Virus record (IMG/VR): IMGVR_UViG_3300008735_000004
Location: 1 to 64,000 of that record
Source: a virus
DNA: 64,000 bases
Strand: one strand, 5' to 3'
Part shown: positions 1 through 12,000 of the stretch, one piece after another
Numbering within the stretch: position 1 is the first letter of the stretch
Layout: the number at the start of each line of letters is the position of its first letter
Program-made: the position numbers and the translations under genes
The notes under the pieces: generated by a model
What the model was told of the DNA's origin: nothing
Seen by the model: the letters and a program-made list of their open reading frames with translations, nothing else
Database searches by the model: none

Positions 1-3000
1 CATCACAAGAACCATGACTTTCACAATCAGCTTGTGTAGCATAGTTAGCACTACAACCTCCATCAATATCACTAACACCGCCCATTTCATCATCTTGGAC
101 AATAATACTTTCATAATGTTGTCTTCCCGTTACAGGACTATTCCCAGTTGGGCCTTCTTTTGTTAGTATATTTTCATTATTAGTTTCAGTTAATAAATCA
201 AAACTTGGTTCCGCGGGGTATAGGAAAAATTCGGAATTATTATAATAAAAATTACCAATTTTTAATACAATAGTTGGATTTAGCTTTATAAGTTCTAAAC
301 TATCTGCAGCTGTACCGCTAGAAAAAACAGAATAGTTATCTGTCCATATTTCCGAATTTTCAACACAATCTTTATGTGTTAGATATTGGGAAGCTGAACA
401 TGTTCCTTCTTGCGTAGCCTGGGCATCATAATAGGTTGGAATACCTGTTTGAATATTTTCACCGTCCTCCCATCTGTATTTATCCCAAGTAAATTCATTC
501 CATTTGAATTTAAAATCAGAATTATTAAATAGCGATTCTATAGCTTCTTGATGCTCTAAGTAATTATCTTTTTGAATATCAACTATATCTATAGTATAAG
601 CTGGACTGTCTACTCCTGGGGTAATAGAAATAAATTCAGAGGTATATTTGTATTTAAAATTTCTAGAAGAGGTATTATCTATAATTTGGTTATTTGCATC
701 AACTGTATAATAGTGTATAATAATAAAAGTTAGATTATTTCCATTAACAACGTTAAGCCGCCCGTAATCAGAGCTTAGTTCCCTGCCTTTATCTGTTTCA
801 GCATATTCTATTGAATTAATAGTAAAACCACTTCCACCTATACCTACTCTGCTCTTATACCTTATACTGTACTGATGTGTCTCAGTTTGATCTGCTCTGG
901 CAAGTCGAGAATAACTTAAGGATGCGGAGGATCCATCAACCTTAGTATGAGTGAAATCAGAAGCATCTTCTAAAGAATCTGTAGTTAAATTGCGTAACCA
1001 GATGATTCCTTCAGGATCTACAGCAGCATAGTCGCCCAATAATAATGTAGGAAGGTCTAAATACTCTACGCCTCCCTCTAATGTTGACGTTATTGTTTCT
1101 TCAACTATAGCAAACGGATAATCTGTATTTATTATTGTTTGCTCTATTGTACTATAATTGGTTAGGTTAAAACAGGCAGACAGGCCGTCAATTGCTCCTT
1201 GTAATGTGTTGTTTCCTTTTGCTTGGACAATATTAGATAATCTGGATAAATATTCTTTAAGAGATTCATTATACCATCTTTCATTGCCTATAATGCGACC
1301 CCACTGATCTAGAGTATGTTCAACTGTTAATTTAATTGTTGTTTCTCCATCAGGAGGAGTTAAAAACCAGAAGAAAGAATTGTCATCGTCGCTTTCTGCT
1401 TTAGTATAGTATTTATATTCTGGAGATAATTTATAAGCTCCATCTCCAATAATGATTAATTCTGCTTGATCTGTTATGGTAAACAGATATGGATTCAAAA
1501 TAGAAGAATCTAAAGTTACTTTCATTTCCAATGCATTGTCATGTATAGAATAAAATGTTATATAATTAGCAGAGGCCGTGGAAGACAGTAGGACAAAATA
1601 TTCTTTAAAACGTCTTATACATTTTCCTGTATGCTCCTTGGGTATGGGCCATCTATTTAAAAGAGCCCCGCTTGTAGCCCGTGTTTCTATGTGTTGTAAA
1701 TTTAAAGATAATAAAGCTTGTCCGAATTCATCTTCTTCAATATATTTATTAAAGGGATACCATGCTAAGGAAGTAGGATAGGCATTTTGAACTATTACTA
1801 AGTCTGACAATTCAGTTATTCGTACTAAACTTATAGCAGATTCTACCCATCCTCCAGGGACTTCAGAAGTACTATTTATATATTCCCAAGAAGAGTAATC
1901 TTGAAGCTGCGGTAAGTAGGTATAATAACGTTCCACTTCAGATGAGAAAGCATAAATGATAGGACTACTAGTCCCGTATTCATCCACCTCCAGCTGGAAC
2001 TGATAGTCTAAGTAGAAATTAAGAGTACCCGCATTATTCCAAGGCGCTGCTGAGAATACTAGTAGTCCTTCGCCTGATACTTTATAATACAGTTCATAAT
2101 CCGTTGCTTCAAGGCTTGCTATAGTTTTATTTTCTAAACTAATTTTAGAGGAATCATAGCAATTTAAAATTGTTGAATCTGTTTCTAAAGTTAGAGGGAA
2201 TAGCCTAGAATAATAGGGAATGTCATTGTCAGTGGTACCCGCATAATTTAACTGAGATATATTCGGAGTTTTTTGAACTCGTTTAAAGTTTGCCGTCCCT
2301 TTTACTCTTGTACCCTCTGATACAAATTCTCGTTTAAATAACACAGGGTAAATAGTTTGTTCACCATTTTCTGCTGTGTATGTTTGGCTTTCTTCTACGT
2401 TTTGTGGAATTAGTAATTCATATCCTTCTTTATTAATTTGTTCATAATTCATTAAAGAAGGTAATGTAAATGGAGAGTTTGTTTTACTATCAGTAGTTAG
2501 AATACTGTGCTTATCTTGTAAAAAGGTAAAAGAATATAGTTTTTCAAAAGGAGCATATTCATATTCTACAATTAATCGCTCATTTATAACATAATCTTGA
2601 TATATAGTAATCGTATTTGTAGTTCCATTATATGTGAACTCATTTGGTGATTCTAATTCATAAGGATATTCTCCAGTAATTGGATTAGTAATCATAGGTG
2701 CGATAACTTTGACAGAGCTGCTTTTTACATAAGGATGCGCTAAAGTATATTTATTATTTTCATTTAATGTGATCCATTCATCTGTTTCAGAAGTAATATC
2801 TTGCGTATAAGTTTGTAAAAGAGCAGGATTATCGACCAAATCTAAACTAGTATTTAAAGAAATTAAACTTTGGGAAAACCAACTAGCATCTGTAGAAAGA
2901 GCAAGAAAACCCTCATCTAATACTTTTATATCCCCTGATGCATTTGTATAGTAAAAAGGAGATACATAGGAGATATCTTGAATTTGAGAAAAATCTTCAT

Positions 3001-3310
3001 CTAAAATTTGAGGATTAGTATAATTTGTAGGTAATCCGAATGTAAACTCATATAAACTTTTTTCGATATATCCATCAAAAGTAGAATCAGAACTAGTTTC
3101 TAATTCATAAACAAAAGCAGGTAAATAGAGATTAGAAGTTGAAGGAATAATATTCCATCTTGTTTCTTCTATATCTTTAGATATATTCTCAATTTCTACT
3201 GATGGTATATTTAAAAGTTTAAATAATACTGAATCAGTAGATGTATCAATGAAACTTGGTAATTTATTAATTTCACTGAATGCTTTTGTACTTTTGTAAT
3301 ATTTACTCAT
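1..3310 (-). CDS. Baseplate/tail structural protein, 3' end off the left edge
   Basis: An open frame reads leftward from ATG at 3310 to the window edge without a stop, giving about 1100 residues (start MSKYYKSTKAFSEINKLPSF). The ATG overlaps the last codons of the gpJ-like gene (GAATATGAGTAA), the usual tight coupling in this cluster. No family is certain. Its position directly after the gpJ-like gene is where gpI-like or wedge proteins sit, and the first 60 residues look like an alpha-helical wedge domain followed by long beta-rich sequence. Near the left edge it holds two copies of the Cys motif seen in other virion proteins: CSASQYLTHKDCVENSEIW at about 350-410, and CSANYATQADCESHGSC at about 5-55. 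An aromatic run WNEFTWDKYRW precedes the first copy. Being a virion protein is inference from position and composition; the C-terminal part cannot be judged. Confidence 0.75.
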   Translation of the reverse strand, partial: MSKYYKSTKAFSEINKLPSFIDTSTDSVLFKLLNIPSVEIENISKDIEETRWNIIPSTSNLYLPAFVYELETSSDSTFDGYIEKSLYEFTFGLPTNYTNPQILDEDFSQIQDISYVSPFYYTNASGDIKVLDEGFLALSTDASWFSQSLISLNTSLDLVDNPALLQTYTQDITSETDEWITLNENNKYTLAHPYVKSSSVKVIAPMITNPITGEYPYELESPNEFTYNGTTNTITIYQDYVINERLIVEYEYAPFEKLYSFTFLQDKHSILTTDSKTNSPFTLPSLMNYEQINKEGYELLIPQNVEESQTYTAENGEQTIYPVLFKREFVSEGTRVKGTANFKRVQKTPNISQLNYAGTTDNDIPYYSRLFPLTLETDSTILNCYDSSKISLENKTIASLEATDYELYYKVSGEGLLVFSAAPWNNAGTLNFYLDYQFQLEVDEYGTSSPIIYAFSSEVERYYTYLPQLQDYSSWEYINSTSEVPGGWVESAISLVRITELSDLVIVQNAYPTSLAWYPFNKYIEEDEFGQALLSLNLQHIETRATSGALLNRWPIPKEHTGKCIRRFKEYFVLLSSTASANYITFYSIHDNALEMKVTLDSSILNPYLFTITDQAELIIIGDGAYKLSPEYKYYTKAESDDDNSFFWFLTPPDGETTIKLTVEHTLDQWGRIIGNERWYNESLKEYLSRLSNIVQAKGNNTLQGAIDGLSACFNLTNYSTIEQTIINTDYPFAIVEETITSTLEGGVEYLDLPTLLLGDYAAVDPEGIIWLRNLTTDSLEDASDFTHTKVDGSSASLSYSRLARADQTETHQYSIRYKSRVGIGGSGFTINSIEYAETDKGRELSSDYGRLNVVNGNNLTFIIIHYYTVDANNQIIDNTSSRNFKYKYTSEFISITPGVDSPAYTIDIVDIQKDNYLEHQEAIESLFNNSDFKFKWNEFTWDKYRWEDGENIQTGIPTYYDAQATQEGTCSASQYLTHKDCVENSEIWTDNYSVFSSGTAADSLELIKLNPTIVLKIGNFYYNNSEFFLYPAEPSFDLLTETNNENILTKEGPTGNSPVTGRQHYESIIVQDDEMGGVSDIDGGCSANYATQADCESHGSCD

Positions 3311-4499
3311 ATTCAGCTACGCAGAAGCTTATTAAATCTGTGGATGTGAACCATTTTTCAAACTCAGAAAGAGACTTTCTACCTAAACCTACCAATTCAT
3401 TATTGATAACTTTATCTTCTAGGACTGAATAATCTCCGATTTTTAATTCTTTAATTTTTGCGTTTAATACATCTTCATGATCAAGTACAGTTCTAAGCAA
3501 TATGGCAGGGTCTAGATTGTCGCCTCGTGCTATATTGTTAACCGTATTCATGATTGAAGTGGCAGTTGTTCCAGCTAGTTCATTTAGTAAATCGTCTGCT
3601 ACAATCCCGTTTTTAGCTAATATTTCAATATTTATAGAAAGAGCTTTGTAGTTTGGATACTCTACATAACCCTTTATTCCTAGAGCTACTTCATTATTAA
3701 TAATGTTTTCTGCTGCTTGAATTAATAAAGGAGATATAATAGGCGTGGTTGCATCAATAAAAACATTAAAAGTACCCGTACCTCGTTTAGCTGGAAGTAC
3801 TGTAGCATCAGATATTCCAGGTAAATTATAAAGTTTACTCAAAATACCCTCTTCATTAGTTCCGATATTTTCTCCAAAAATATCTTGTATAGCCATTTGT
3901 AAATCACTATCTCGTTGTTGTAGAGTTCCAGAAGTAATTGCGAACTTATTTGATACCTCTATTAATGCATTTTCAGTTTCGGTTAATCCATCAAACTCAT
4001 GTTTAATAAGCTCATTCTCTGTTACATTCATAAAAGAACCTAAAGTCACAGCCTCAACTGGTACAAAAACAACATAAGGAGTTACACTCGGAATGGTTAC
4101 TTCTTGTGTAGTTTTATATCTTTTAGAACTAGTTTCATTTGTAACAATAGTATTAATAGGTATAGTAATAGCTTCTCCACTATTTACAGCTGATCTATTA
4201 GAGTCGGCAATAAAGAAATGTACATTTGTAGTTGAATCATCTTTAGCATAATTTTCAGAACCTCGTTCGATTCCAAAGAAGCTAGCCCAAAGGTCCAAGT
4301 CTACTCCTTGCGCATCTAGTGGAAGTAAGGTTTTGTATTGTGTATTAAGTTCAACATAAAGGTTGTATATAACAGTACTTAGCATGTTTAATAAAGCATG
4401 TTCTGGAGTACCTGCTACAATGTTATCAAAGCCAGCTTGTGTAAAATAACTTTCTAACGAGGACTTGACTTGGTCTAGGGTTTTTAATATATAAGGCAT
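3303..4499 (-). CDS. Baseplate J-like wedge protein
   Basis: A 398-residue protein with the layout of the gpJ/T4 gp6 baseplate family. It has an N-terminal helical segment (about 1-75, with LDLWASFFGIERG, the typical 'D.wa..fgi.R' of gpJ-like proteins). A beta-rich middle follows, with the family-like phrase GEAITIPINTIVT (about 108-120) and 'P.....V...A...G...NV..N' spacing. Then comes an RDSDLQMAIQDIF segment resembling 'R.S....i..al' and a C-terminal repeat domain (GISDATVLPAKRGTGTFNVFI). Such proteins form the wedge ring that rearranges on infection and opens the sheath. Position between a gp25-like candidate and a long tail protein fits. The last residues overlap the next gene. I am fairly sure of the family and less so of exact domain limits. 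Confidence 0.8.
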   Translation of the reverse strand: MPYILKTLDQVKSSLESYFTQAGFDNIVAGTPEHALLNMLSTVIYNLYVELNTQYKTLLPLDAQGVDLDLWASFFGIERGSENYAKDDSTTNVHFFIADSNRSAVNSGEAITIPINTIVTNETSSKRYKTTQEVTIPSVTPYVVFVPVEAVTLGSFMNVTENELIKHEFDGLTETENALIEVSNKFAITSGTLQQRDSDLQMAIQDIFGENIGTNEEGILSKLYNLPGISDATVLPAKRGTGTFNVFIDATTPIISPLLIQAAENIINNEVALGIKGYVEYPNYKALSINIEILAKNGIVADDLLNELAGTTATSIMNTVNNIARGDNLDPAILLRTVLDHEDVLNAKIKELKIGDYSVLEDKVINNELVGLGRKSLSEFEKWFTSTDLISFCVAEYE

Positions 4500-4501
4500 A
4501 T

Positions 4502-5218
4502 TTATTTCCTCAATAAGTATGGGTTAGTTTCGGCTACTAAGTTTGCTCTGTCGGCTGGCCAAATTTCCATGCGTATCCATTTATCTTCTGATACTGCATT
4601 GTTTAATTTTAAATTTTTATCAAAATCATTTAAAGTGTAGTTTAAAATAGGTGTTCCTGTTTGTTCTATTTGAGATGTACACTCAAATAGCCTATGCATA
4701 TAAGCTGTATCAGATTCTAATTCAATTCCATTTTCTTCATCACATCTATTATAGGCCGCTTCTACGTTGTAGGATAATCTGCCAGTACCTTTAAAATACA
4801 TTACACTTATTATATGATTGAATTCTTCTATTTCTGGTTCTGTTTTTGTAACTTTTGTTAATCGTCCTTTATAAGTATTAAAACTCCAAACAATATCCTC
4901 TCCTCCTAAAGATACAGTAGTTTCTAAAAATCTAGGATCTATTTGATTAGTTGTAACAGAGGGAGAATTAAATATTCCAGAAGCTGCTAGATCATTAGAT
5001 ACTTTAGTATCAAACATAGTAAGATCTAGATCATCAATATATATTTTTCCAAAAATATCAAAGCTAGTATTTCCAAAGGTTCTTTCATAAGGGTAAGATC
5101 CTTTCAGTGCGCCAAAAAACATATTAAGACGATTTAACTCTGATTCATGATTTAATGATGCATATAAACTACCATCATTAGTAATTATTTTTCCATATTC
5201 ATCAAAACTTAATCTCAT
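4502..5218 (-). CDS. Baseplate protein, possible gp25-like N-terminal domain
   Basis: A 238-residue protein immediately upstream of the gpJ-like gene. The segment NRLNMFFGALKGSYPYERTFGN (split at about residues 29-50) resembles the T4 gp25/gpW pattern, in which a helix leads into 'L....GE....P.fG', and the gene order gp25 then gpJ is standard for contractile tails. The remainder (about 60-238) is longer than gp25 (about 130 residues) and is not recognised; it looks beta-rich (VSLGGEDIVWSFNTYKGRL). The start ATG overlaps the stop of the preceding gene by four bases. Baseplate membership is inferred from order; the gp25 link is weak because the classic EPR triplet is not obvious. Confidence 0.5.
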   Translation of the reverse strand: MRLSFDEYGKIITNDGSLYASLNHESELNRLNMFFGALKGSYPYERTFGNTSFDIFGKIYIDDLDLTMFDTKVSNDLAASGIFNSPSVTTNQIDPRFLETTVSLGGEDIVWSFNTYKGRLTKVTKTEPEIEEFNHIISVMYFKGTGRLSYNVEAAYNRCDEENGIELESDTAYMHRLFECTSQIEQTGTPILNYTLNDFDKNLKLNNAVSEDKWIRMEIWPADRANLVAETNPYLLRK

Positions 5219-6012
5219 GCCATTAAAGTCTCCGTTATATCTCCAATACCTTGTATAATAGTTTTATATCTATCAATTTCTAAATAAAGATTAATTATTT
5301 TAGGAACATTTGGAATTTTTCCTACTGCTATAAATAAGGGTAAAAGATCCGGCATAGAAAAAGCAAACATTCTACCGTCATTAATAGAGTTACTTATTAC
5401 CCAATCATTATCTCCGACTCCTCCAGTACCCTTTAATTCTGTAGTTCCTAAATCAATCGTTACACCTATTACAACTTCTTTACCTTCTCCTGTAATAATG
5501 TGAGTATTGCCGTCTATATTTACTGCAATACCGCCTTTAGAGTTTCCAATTACTTTAGTATCAGAAGCGTTCATTTCAGGTTTAGCTTTAAGATCAAATC
5601 CGCTTGTTCCCGCTACCGGAGGTATATTAGCTAATTTAGGAGTTGAGTCTACTATAAAAGCGTAGCCTTGGATATTCCCATCCATTGGTGTCCAGGCTTC
5701 TAATTTCCTATCCTCTGGAATTTTTTGCTCATCTAGATCCTTAAAATAAAATTCAACAACTTCGTGTTCTCGAATAGAGGGACTATTTAAATTTTCTGGA
5801 CGATTTAATAATACACAAAAATGGCGTTTAGGAGCTCTATCGCTTTTAGTATCAAAACCTTCTACGGCAATTAATTGTCCATTAAAGTACATAGCAGGAT
5901 CTGTTTCAACTGCGTCCTTAGGTAAAGAGATATAGGTTTTCCGCATGGAAAGTATACCACTTTTTAGTTGGTTTTTTGCTAATAAATTTATATCTTTTGA
6001 TGTAATGCTCAT
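5215..6012 (-). CDS. Unknown structural protein between hub and wedge genes
   Basis: A 265-residue protein with no family I recognise. It begins MSITSKDINLLAKNQLKSG, and its ATG at 6012 follows a clean AGGAG. The middle (about 130-200) has short alternating Gly/Val/Ile/Asp stretches (GGIAVNIDGNTHIITG, VVIGVTIDLGTTELKG) such as occur in beta-solenoid or OB-like spike domains. The C-terminus is helical. Its place directly after the giant hub protein and before the wedge genes would suit a central spike, a hub accessory or a gp53-like wedge subunit. No signal peptide or membrane segment is visible. The function is unassigned; a baseplate role is an inference from neighbours. Confidence 0.45.
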   Translation of the reverse strand: MSITSKDINLLAKNQLKSGILSMRKTYISLPKDAVETDPAMYFNGQLIAVEGFDTKSDRAPKRHFCVLLNRPENLNSPSIREHEVVEFYFKDLDEQKIPEDRKLEAWTPMDGNIQGYAFIVDSTPKLANIPPVAGTSGFDLKAKPEMNASDTKVIGNSKGGIAVNIDGNTHIITGEGKEVVIGVTIDLGTTELKGTGGVGDNDWVISNSINDGRMFAFSMPDLLPLFIAVGKIPNVPKIINLYLEIDRYKTIIQGIGDITETLMA

Positions 6013-6039
6013 AGTAATCTCCTACTTAGGTATGTCACT

Positions 6040-9000
6040 CTATACCTGTTCCATTTGTCTTTTAAGTACCGATATAACTCTGTTCATGTTGGAGTTATCT
6101 CCCTGAAATTCTCCCCAAAGGACTGTATCAATATCTCGGGATGATCCTAGTATACCTTCTAATCCTGCGACATAAGATTTTCCTTGATACTCTAAAGGCA
6201 TCCATGTTAATTGATTTTCACCGGCCAAAAGTCCTGCTAAAAATATTCTACTATTTGCATAGTTTTCAAAGCTTTCCCAGATAGCAGATCCTATTTCATA
6301 AGCAGTGTAAGCCCAGCCTACCCAATTAAGTACTTTTAAACCTGCTGACATCATGCCGCTTCGAAAGTTTAGGGAATTAATAGAGCTCTTTAATACGTCG
6401 TCCAACGATGAGGTTGTTACTTCCCTAATTGTTTTGCTTCTTAAAGCCTTTACTCTTGCTATTTGTTTTTTTAAAGTAGCTTTGCTTACATTTTTTCTTT
6501 TAACTTTTTCCTTAATATCCTTGACAATTTTTTGATTAGGTTTTTTACCAGTGAGTTCCTCTATATTATTTAGCTGATCGTCTATATCCTGTAATAATAC
6601 GTTCCGATAAGTGAAATCAAAAGTCCCCATTGGGGCCCTAAGATCATCAATATACTTATAGGTGATTGTTAATTGCTTATTTAGCATTTTTGCTTTTTTT
6701 CTCATTTTTACAAAATCATCCCCAACACTCTCGATTCGAGTAAAATCATCTCCTGATAAATTGCCTTTGGCTACCTTTTTAATTTGTTCTATTTTAGAAA
6801 TCTTTTTAAAGTCTTTTAAAGTACTTAAATTTTCTGCAGCATCTTTTGCGCCCTTTTTTAAATAACGACCAATTACCCCGCCCACTTCGCCTGATTTAGG
6901 ACTTAGCATTTTGGGTTTCATCGCAAACCACACAGCTCCTATAGATGCTGCGTGTTTTAAAATAGTACCAATAAATCCCATAGTTTGTATAGTAGTTTGG
7001 ATACTAAGAATAAGATTATCTATTTGTTTGGACGCACTTTTGTAGGTTACACAAAGATTAGGGATGATCGTGGTGGTATAACCACCTGTTGCTGATATTG
7101 TATTTACTACCTGCTCAACTTCTACAGGACCATACATAGCAATACTATCATCATGGATAAATACTTGATCCCATGGTTTAATATGAGGATTACCTAGCAT
7201 CGTTAAAGTTCCTTGGTACATAGGTTTCATTACATTCATTAAAACTTGCTGTGCAATTGCATGTTGCGTTAACATAGTCGCTTGTTGTGCGTCACTGTTG
7301 GCATTATTAATATAGGTGTTTGCTTCAAAAGTATTAAAAAATAAATGAGAATCCATATTTTTCATATACGTTTGATAGGTGCGCATATAGTCCGGGTCTT
7401 GGTCATAACTTATCCAAGCCTGTGATCTATATTTAGCATTAGAAATATTATTGGTTGGATCCGGTTCATCGTCAAATAAAACTTCTACGTGATTGTACAT
7501 TTGATCGGCTGTAGCAATAATGCTATTATCTAAAATATCTTCATAACTATTCACAACATGCATACCTATAACAGGTTTATATTGGAAAATTTGAGTTGTT
7601 CCTCTTAGAGAACTTATGGCTGCTTCTATGTCCATATCTACTCCGGTCGATTTTGAAAGGTTTCCTCTTTTTTTATTTTCTTGATAATAAATTAATTGAT
7701 TATAAGCATCTTCTACAATAGCCTTATCAATATTAGGTAAATAATTATAAAAAATATTTTTAAAGTATGGTTCCATTATTGCCCCAAGCGTTGTTCCTTT
7801 GAAAGAGTAAAAAATATAATAAAAACTTGATCTTAAATCTTCTTTGTGTTTTTCCTCAAAAGGAGAAGCAGTCCCCCATCCTGGATTATAAAGTGCATTA
7901 AATGTTTGTTTTGATGATGATACTACTGCTGAATAGTTATTTACAGTATGGGCTGGATAGTGGTAGGTATAATTATCTCCTTCTCCTTTATAGTTTGTAA
8001 TTTTACCGTTAACTAAATCATTACTTATTATTAGATCTTCTGTTGAATATTGAAATTTTGAAGCTTGCATGCTTAAAGACATATGTTTTCCTTCAAAATC
8101 ATTTAAAAGTATTTCATGCAGAGCAGTTTTGGTGATTTTATCAGAAGAAATAATAGTACCTACGTCCTCCGTGCCCCTAGGGGCAACACTCTTTTTTATT
8201 AAATCAGCCACTTTAGACCACCCGTTTGACTCCAAAGTTCTTACAAATATACTTAAAAGATCAGTGTTACTACTCCAACCATAATCACTCTTACCAGCTA
8301 GCAGTTTTTCTCTTTCAGAAGGCTTCATATGTATCCCCCCTATTCTATTACAAGGATTGCCATACTTCCAAGATACGTCTAGAGTTTTAGCTAAGATTGT
8401 TTTTCCTATTTGTAACAAAATTGAATCTGAATGTTCTTGTTCCGGAGTACGTAATTCTTCTTTTACTGGTTTAGATATTTTATGCATATCGATAATCTCT
8501 TTTAATTGTTGCTCTATGTTAATTTTTGGCAAATAACGAGAAGCTTGATATTGTCCCTCTCGCGGCCCAAAATATAGAGTTTCTCTAGGGGGATTAAGAA
8601 ATATATCATTTCCTTCATCAAAGGGTAAAGTTGTTACTATATAGTCTCCTAAAAATAAAGCAGCTTCATGTAGAGCATCCCACGCAGATTGTCTAACTAC
8701 GTGCCACTGAAATCCTGCCTCATCTGTGAACATACTACTGGCTTCATCCCATACTCTATAGAACCAGTTAGTAAATCCGTAACCATGAGCTCTTGTATTA
8801 TTTATAATAATATTATCATATAAAGAATTTCCAAAAGATTTAACAATAACATTATTTTGTCTATAAGAAGTTTGTAATTCTTCGTAAGTCGTAGGAGTAT
8901 TTTTAATAATATCCATGAAGTTAGATTGAATAGGATTAAAATCCTGCAAAGGTCCAGCTAGTGATGAAATAGCCTTTGCCCAATAAGCATTTTTAAAGGA

Positions 9001-12000
9001 AGTTTCAGCTACTTTATCAGGATTATTTAACTCTTCATCTCGGATTTGCCATCTCCCCAAATGAGAGAGGCCAGGAGTTTGGGCTAAAATATCAATTACA
9101 GCAGCTCCCAAGCTTGTAGCTCCTGAGGTGGAACTGTAAGATACTCCACCTACTGCTCCCACATTATTTAATAAACCAGCACCCCAAGATTGAGCCGTTA
9201 CTTCTAGAACAGATCCAGGGTTTATTTCCGTAATAGCTCCTTTAAATTTCATTCTTAGCTGCCTATAATCCGAACCATACCCTACTAAAATCATTATTTG
9301 AGTGCCAATTTTTAAATTAAGATTATAACTACTTACTGCAGCTGATCCTTCATTTGCTAAATTAGCAAACACATCATTTGTTAAAACATTTGTGACATTA
9401 GATAAACGTAATACTGCTGTTTTGCTTGCTGCATGTTTGCTTTCTACAATTGAAATTTCACTAGCAGCATCGTAACTATAAAAATCATCAAAAGCCTTCC
9501 ATGCGTAATTATCCTCTTCTATAAAAAATATTTTAAAAGTAGGAAAAGCTCTATCCATTGTTCCTTTTCGTTTTGTTTGTAAATAGTTATTAAATTTACC
9601 TAACATCTCCCACTTTAATTCAGCATTATCTATATCTCCTACACCAAAATATTGCAAGAAAGCATCTGGATTATCTTCATCTACCATCTTAGCCATATTA
9701 ATTGCTAAAGTTCTTTTTTGTAATAGGGCAGCGGCTATTTGCATACCCACTTCGTGTGTTTCATTTCCGATTTTAGCTAGTTGTGTTTCAAAAGTTAATG
9801 CTTTGGCTAGCGTTTCTTTATAACTATCCAGGTCCATGTTAAAATTTGCGAAAACTTCATAGGTAGCGCTAGCGCTTTTCTTTAATTCTTTTAAAGTCAA
9901 AGTTACATTAATATTCTTTGTCTTTGTTGCTAGCGTTTCATTAAGAGAAGCTGCATATACCATAGTAACTAAATAGTCTAGCATGGCTGCTCTAGACATT
10001 AAGTTTATTAAATTTACTTTGGTAATTCGTTTTAATTGCTCTACTCGTTGCATTTTTGGTAATGTTTTATCTTTTTCCCAAGTTTCAAGCTGGGAATGAG
10101 TAAGAACTACTGCTGTTTCTGGGGGTATATTACCTGTCCAATGAGCCTCAACATACTCAGTGGCCAAAGAATAGTTACTTCTTTGAGGTTCATTATTTTC
10201 ATCAATCCAGTAATAAGTTCCAGCTATTCTATCAGAATCATCTCTAGGAAGAGTATCTGAGATTGTATTTCCTACTGTTTCTAGATCCCTTATCATAGCA
10301 GAAATATCTGTATATTTTTCTGATGTTTGGGGATCAATTGCGGTAGGTAAAAGCTTTCCCAAAGATTTACTAACTAACAATTTGTGCATTGCTTTTTGTA
10401 CATTCATTTTTGCATCTGCATCTTCTGTACCATCTTCCCCAATAAATAATGCTTTTAATCCTTTATATGATTCTAAAAACTTACCTGAAGAAATTGCTGC
10501 AAATTGTCCAAAAACTATAATTTTTAACTCTTCGGCTGCCTTACTCATTTCAATAATTTCTAATTCAGGATCTTGATCTACAAAAGGAAATCCTGGTGAA
10601 ATATAACGATGTCCCGTATTTGAATCAGAGTCTCTAGGTAATCTTAAGTCAGGATGTGTGTCTGTTACGGCTTCATTGATAGTTTTAATTAAGTCAGTAT
10701 AGGTCGCATTAATATCAATTTTTTTGTTTATAGATTTGTTTTTTGTATCATCTGCTTTATAATCTTCTAGTTTCTTTTTATTTTGATTTAAGATTGATAA
10801 TCTTTCACCAATGTAGCTTTCATAGGTTGGTTCGTCTTCTTTTTGTTTTTTCAGTTTTACGGCGGTGTCTTCTATTTGTTTTATGACTCTGTCTACAAAA
10901 GTAAGAGATGAAATAGACTTATTAGGAAGTTTAATGTAGTAATCTAAAAATTGTCTAAAATCTTGTCTACGCAATAATCCAAAAAAGGATGTTTTAATTC
11001 TGTTAGAAAGTATTAAAAATTCTAAATATATAGGGTTATCCTCGTCAGATTCAAAAGGTAAACCTACAATAGGATAAAAAGAAGGATTAGAATTCGTATA
11101 TGTGAAAGCATCTGGCCGTGTTTTCATTAAATTAAAAAGAATACTAAATACATTTTTTATGTAAGATGTATAATGTGCTTTTAAGGTTGAAGTTATACTA
11201 AATTTAATAGGATAATCTTTTCCAAAACCAGTAGGATCATCCTTTCTTTGCTGGTTTTCCCATTTTTGAACAGCATGCAGAATACCTGTTATATGTGCTT
11301 TTACGTCGGAATTGAGAACAGCATTAGCTAATTCTTTTGCTTCATTGTCTGCTGTATTTAGGTGTATAATTGGAACGGTTTCGGTACTGTCATCTAGTTC
11401 AATGTAAGCTGAAAGATAGTTAAATTTTTTACTAATTTTTTGATAATAGCTTTCATAAAACCGTTTTAAAGACATATTAGCGCTTACTAAGTTTGCGGCC
11501 CAACCATTATCATAATAGCCGTATTCAGATTTAACATAGAGGTGTTCTGGATTCCGCTCACCATTAGGACCCACATAGTCTCTTTTTGCTTGCCAATCTC
11601 GAATTAGTTTTACAAGATATTTTAATCTATTTTTATCTTTTTCATCCATAAACTCTGGTAAATTCAAAATATTAAGAAGAGGCGTGGGAAAGAAATGCTG
11701 TGTTACATAGGGTAAATCCGATAGTTCGGGAATACTTAAAGGCTTAAGCTGTTCTAGTAATCTTAGATTTTGGGAATCTCCTAATAAATCAATGGAAACT
11801 TCCCACCAACCTGGGTAACCTTCTAAACTTCTAGAGCTTACATTTTGAATAACACACTCGGTAAACCCTAAAGAATTTAATAAATGTCCTGAAAATGTTC
11901 CAACATTTGCCCCATTATAATTTCCTGATACTATTAATTTATCCATACCCAGCAAAGAGGTTTCGCCAGCTAAGATCATAGAACCCACTTCTTGTATTGC

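Noticed and set aside
1578-1781. 67-residue plus-strand open frame at the left end
   Set aside because: The whole first 3.3 kb is a continuous minus-strand coding frame running off the edge; this is its shadow.
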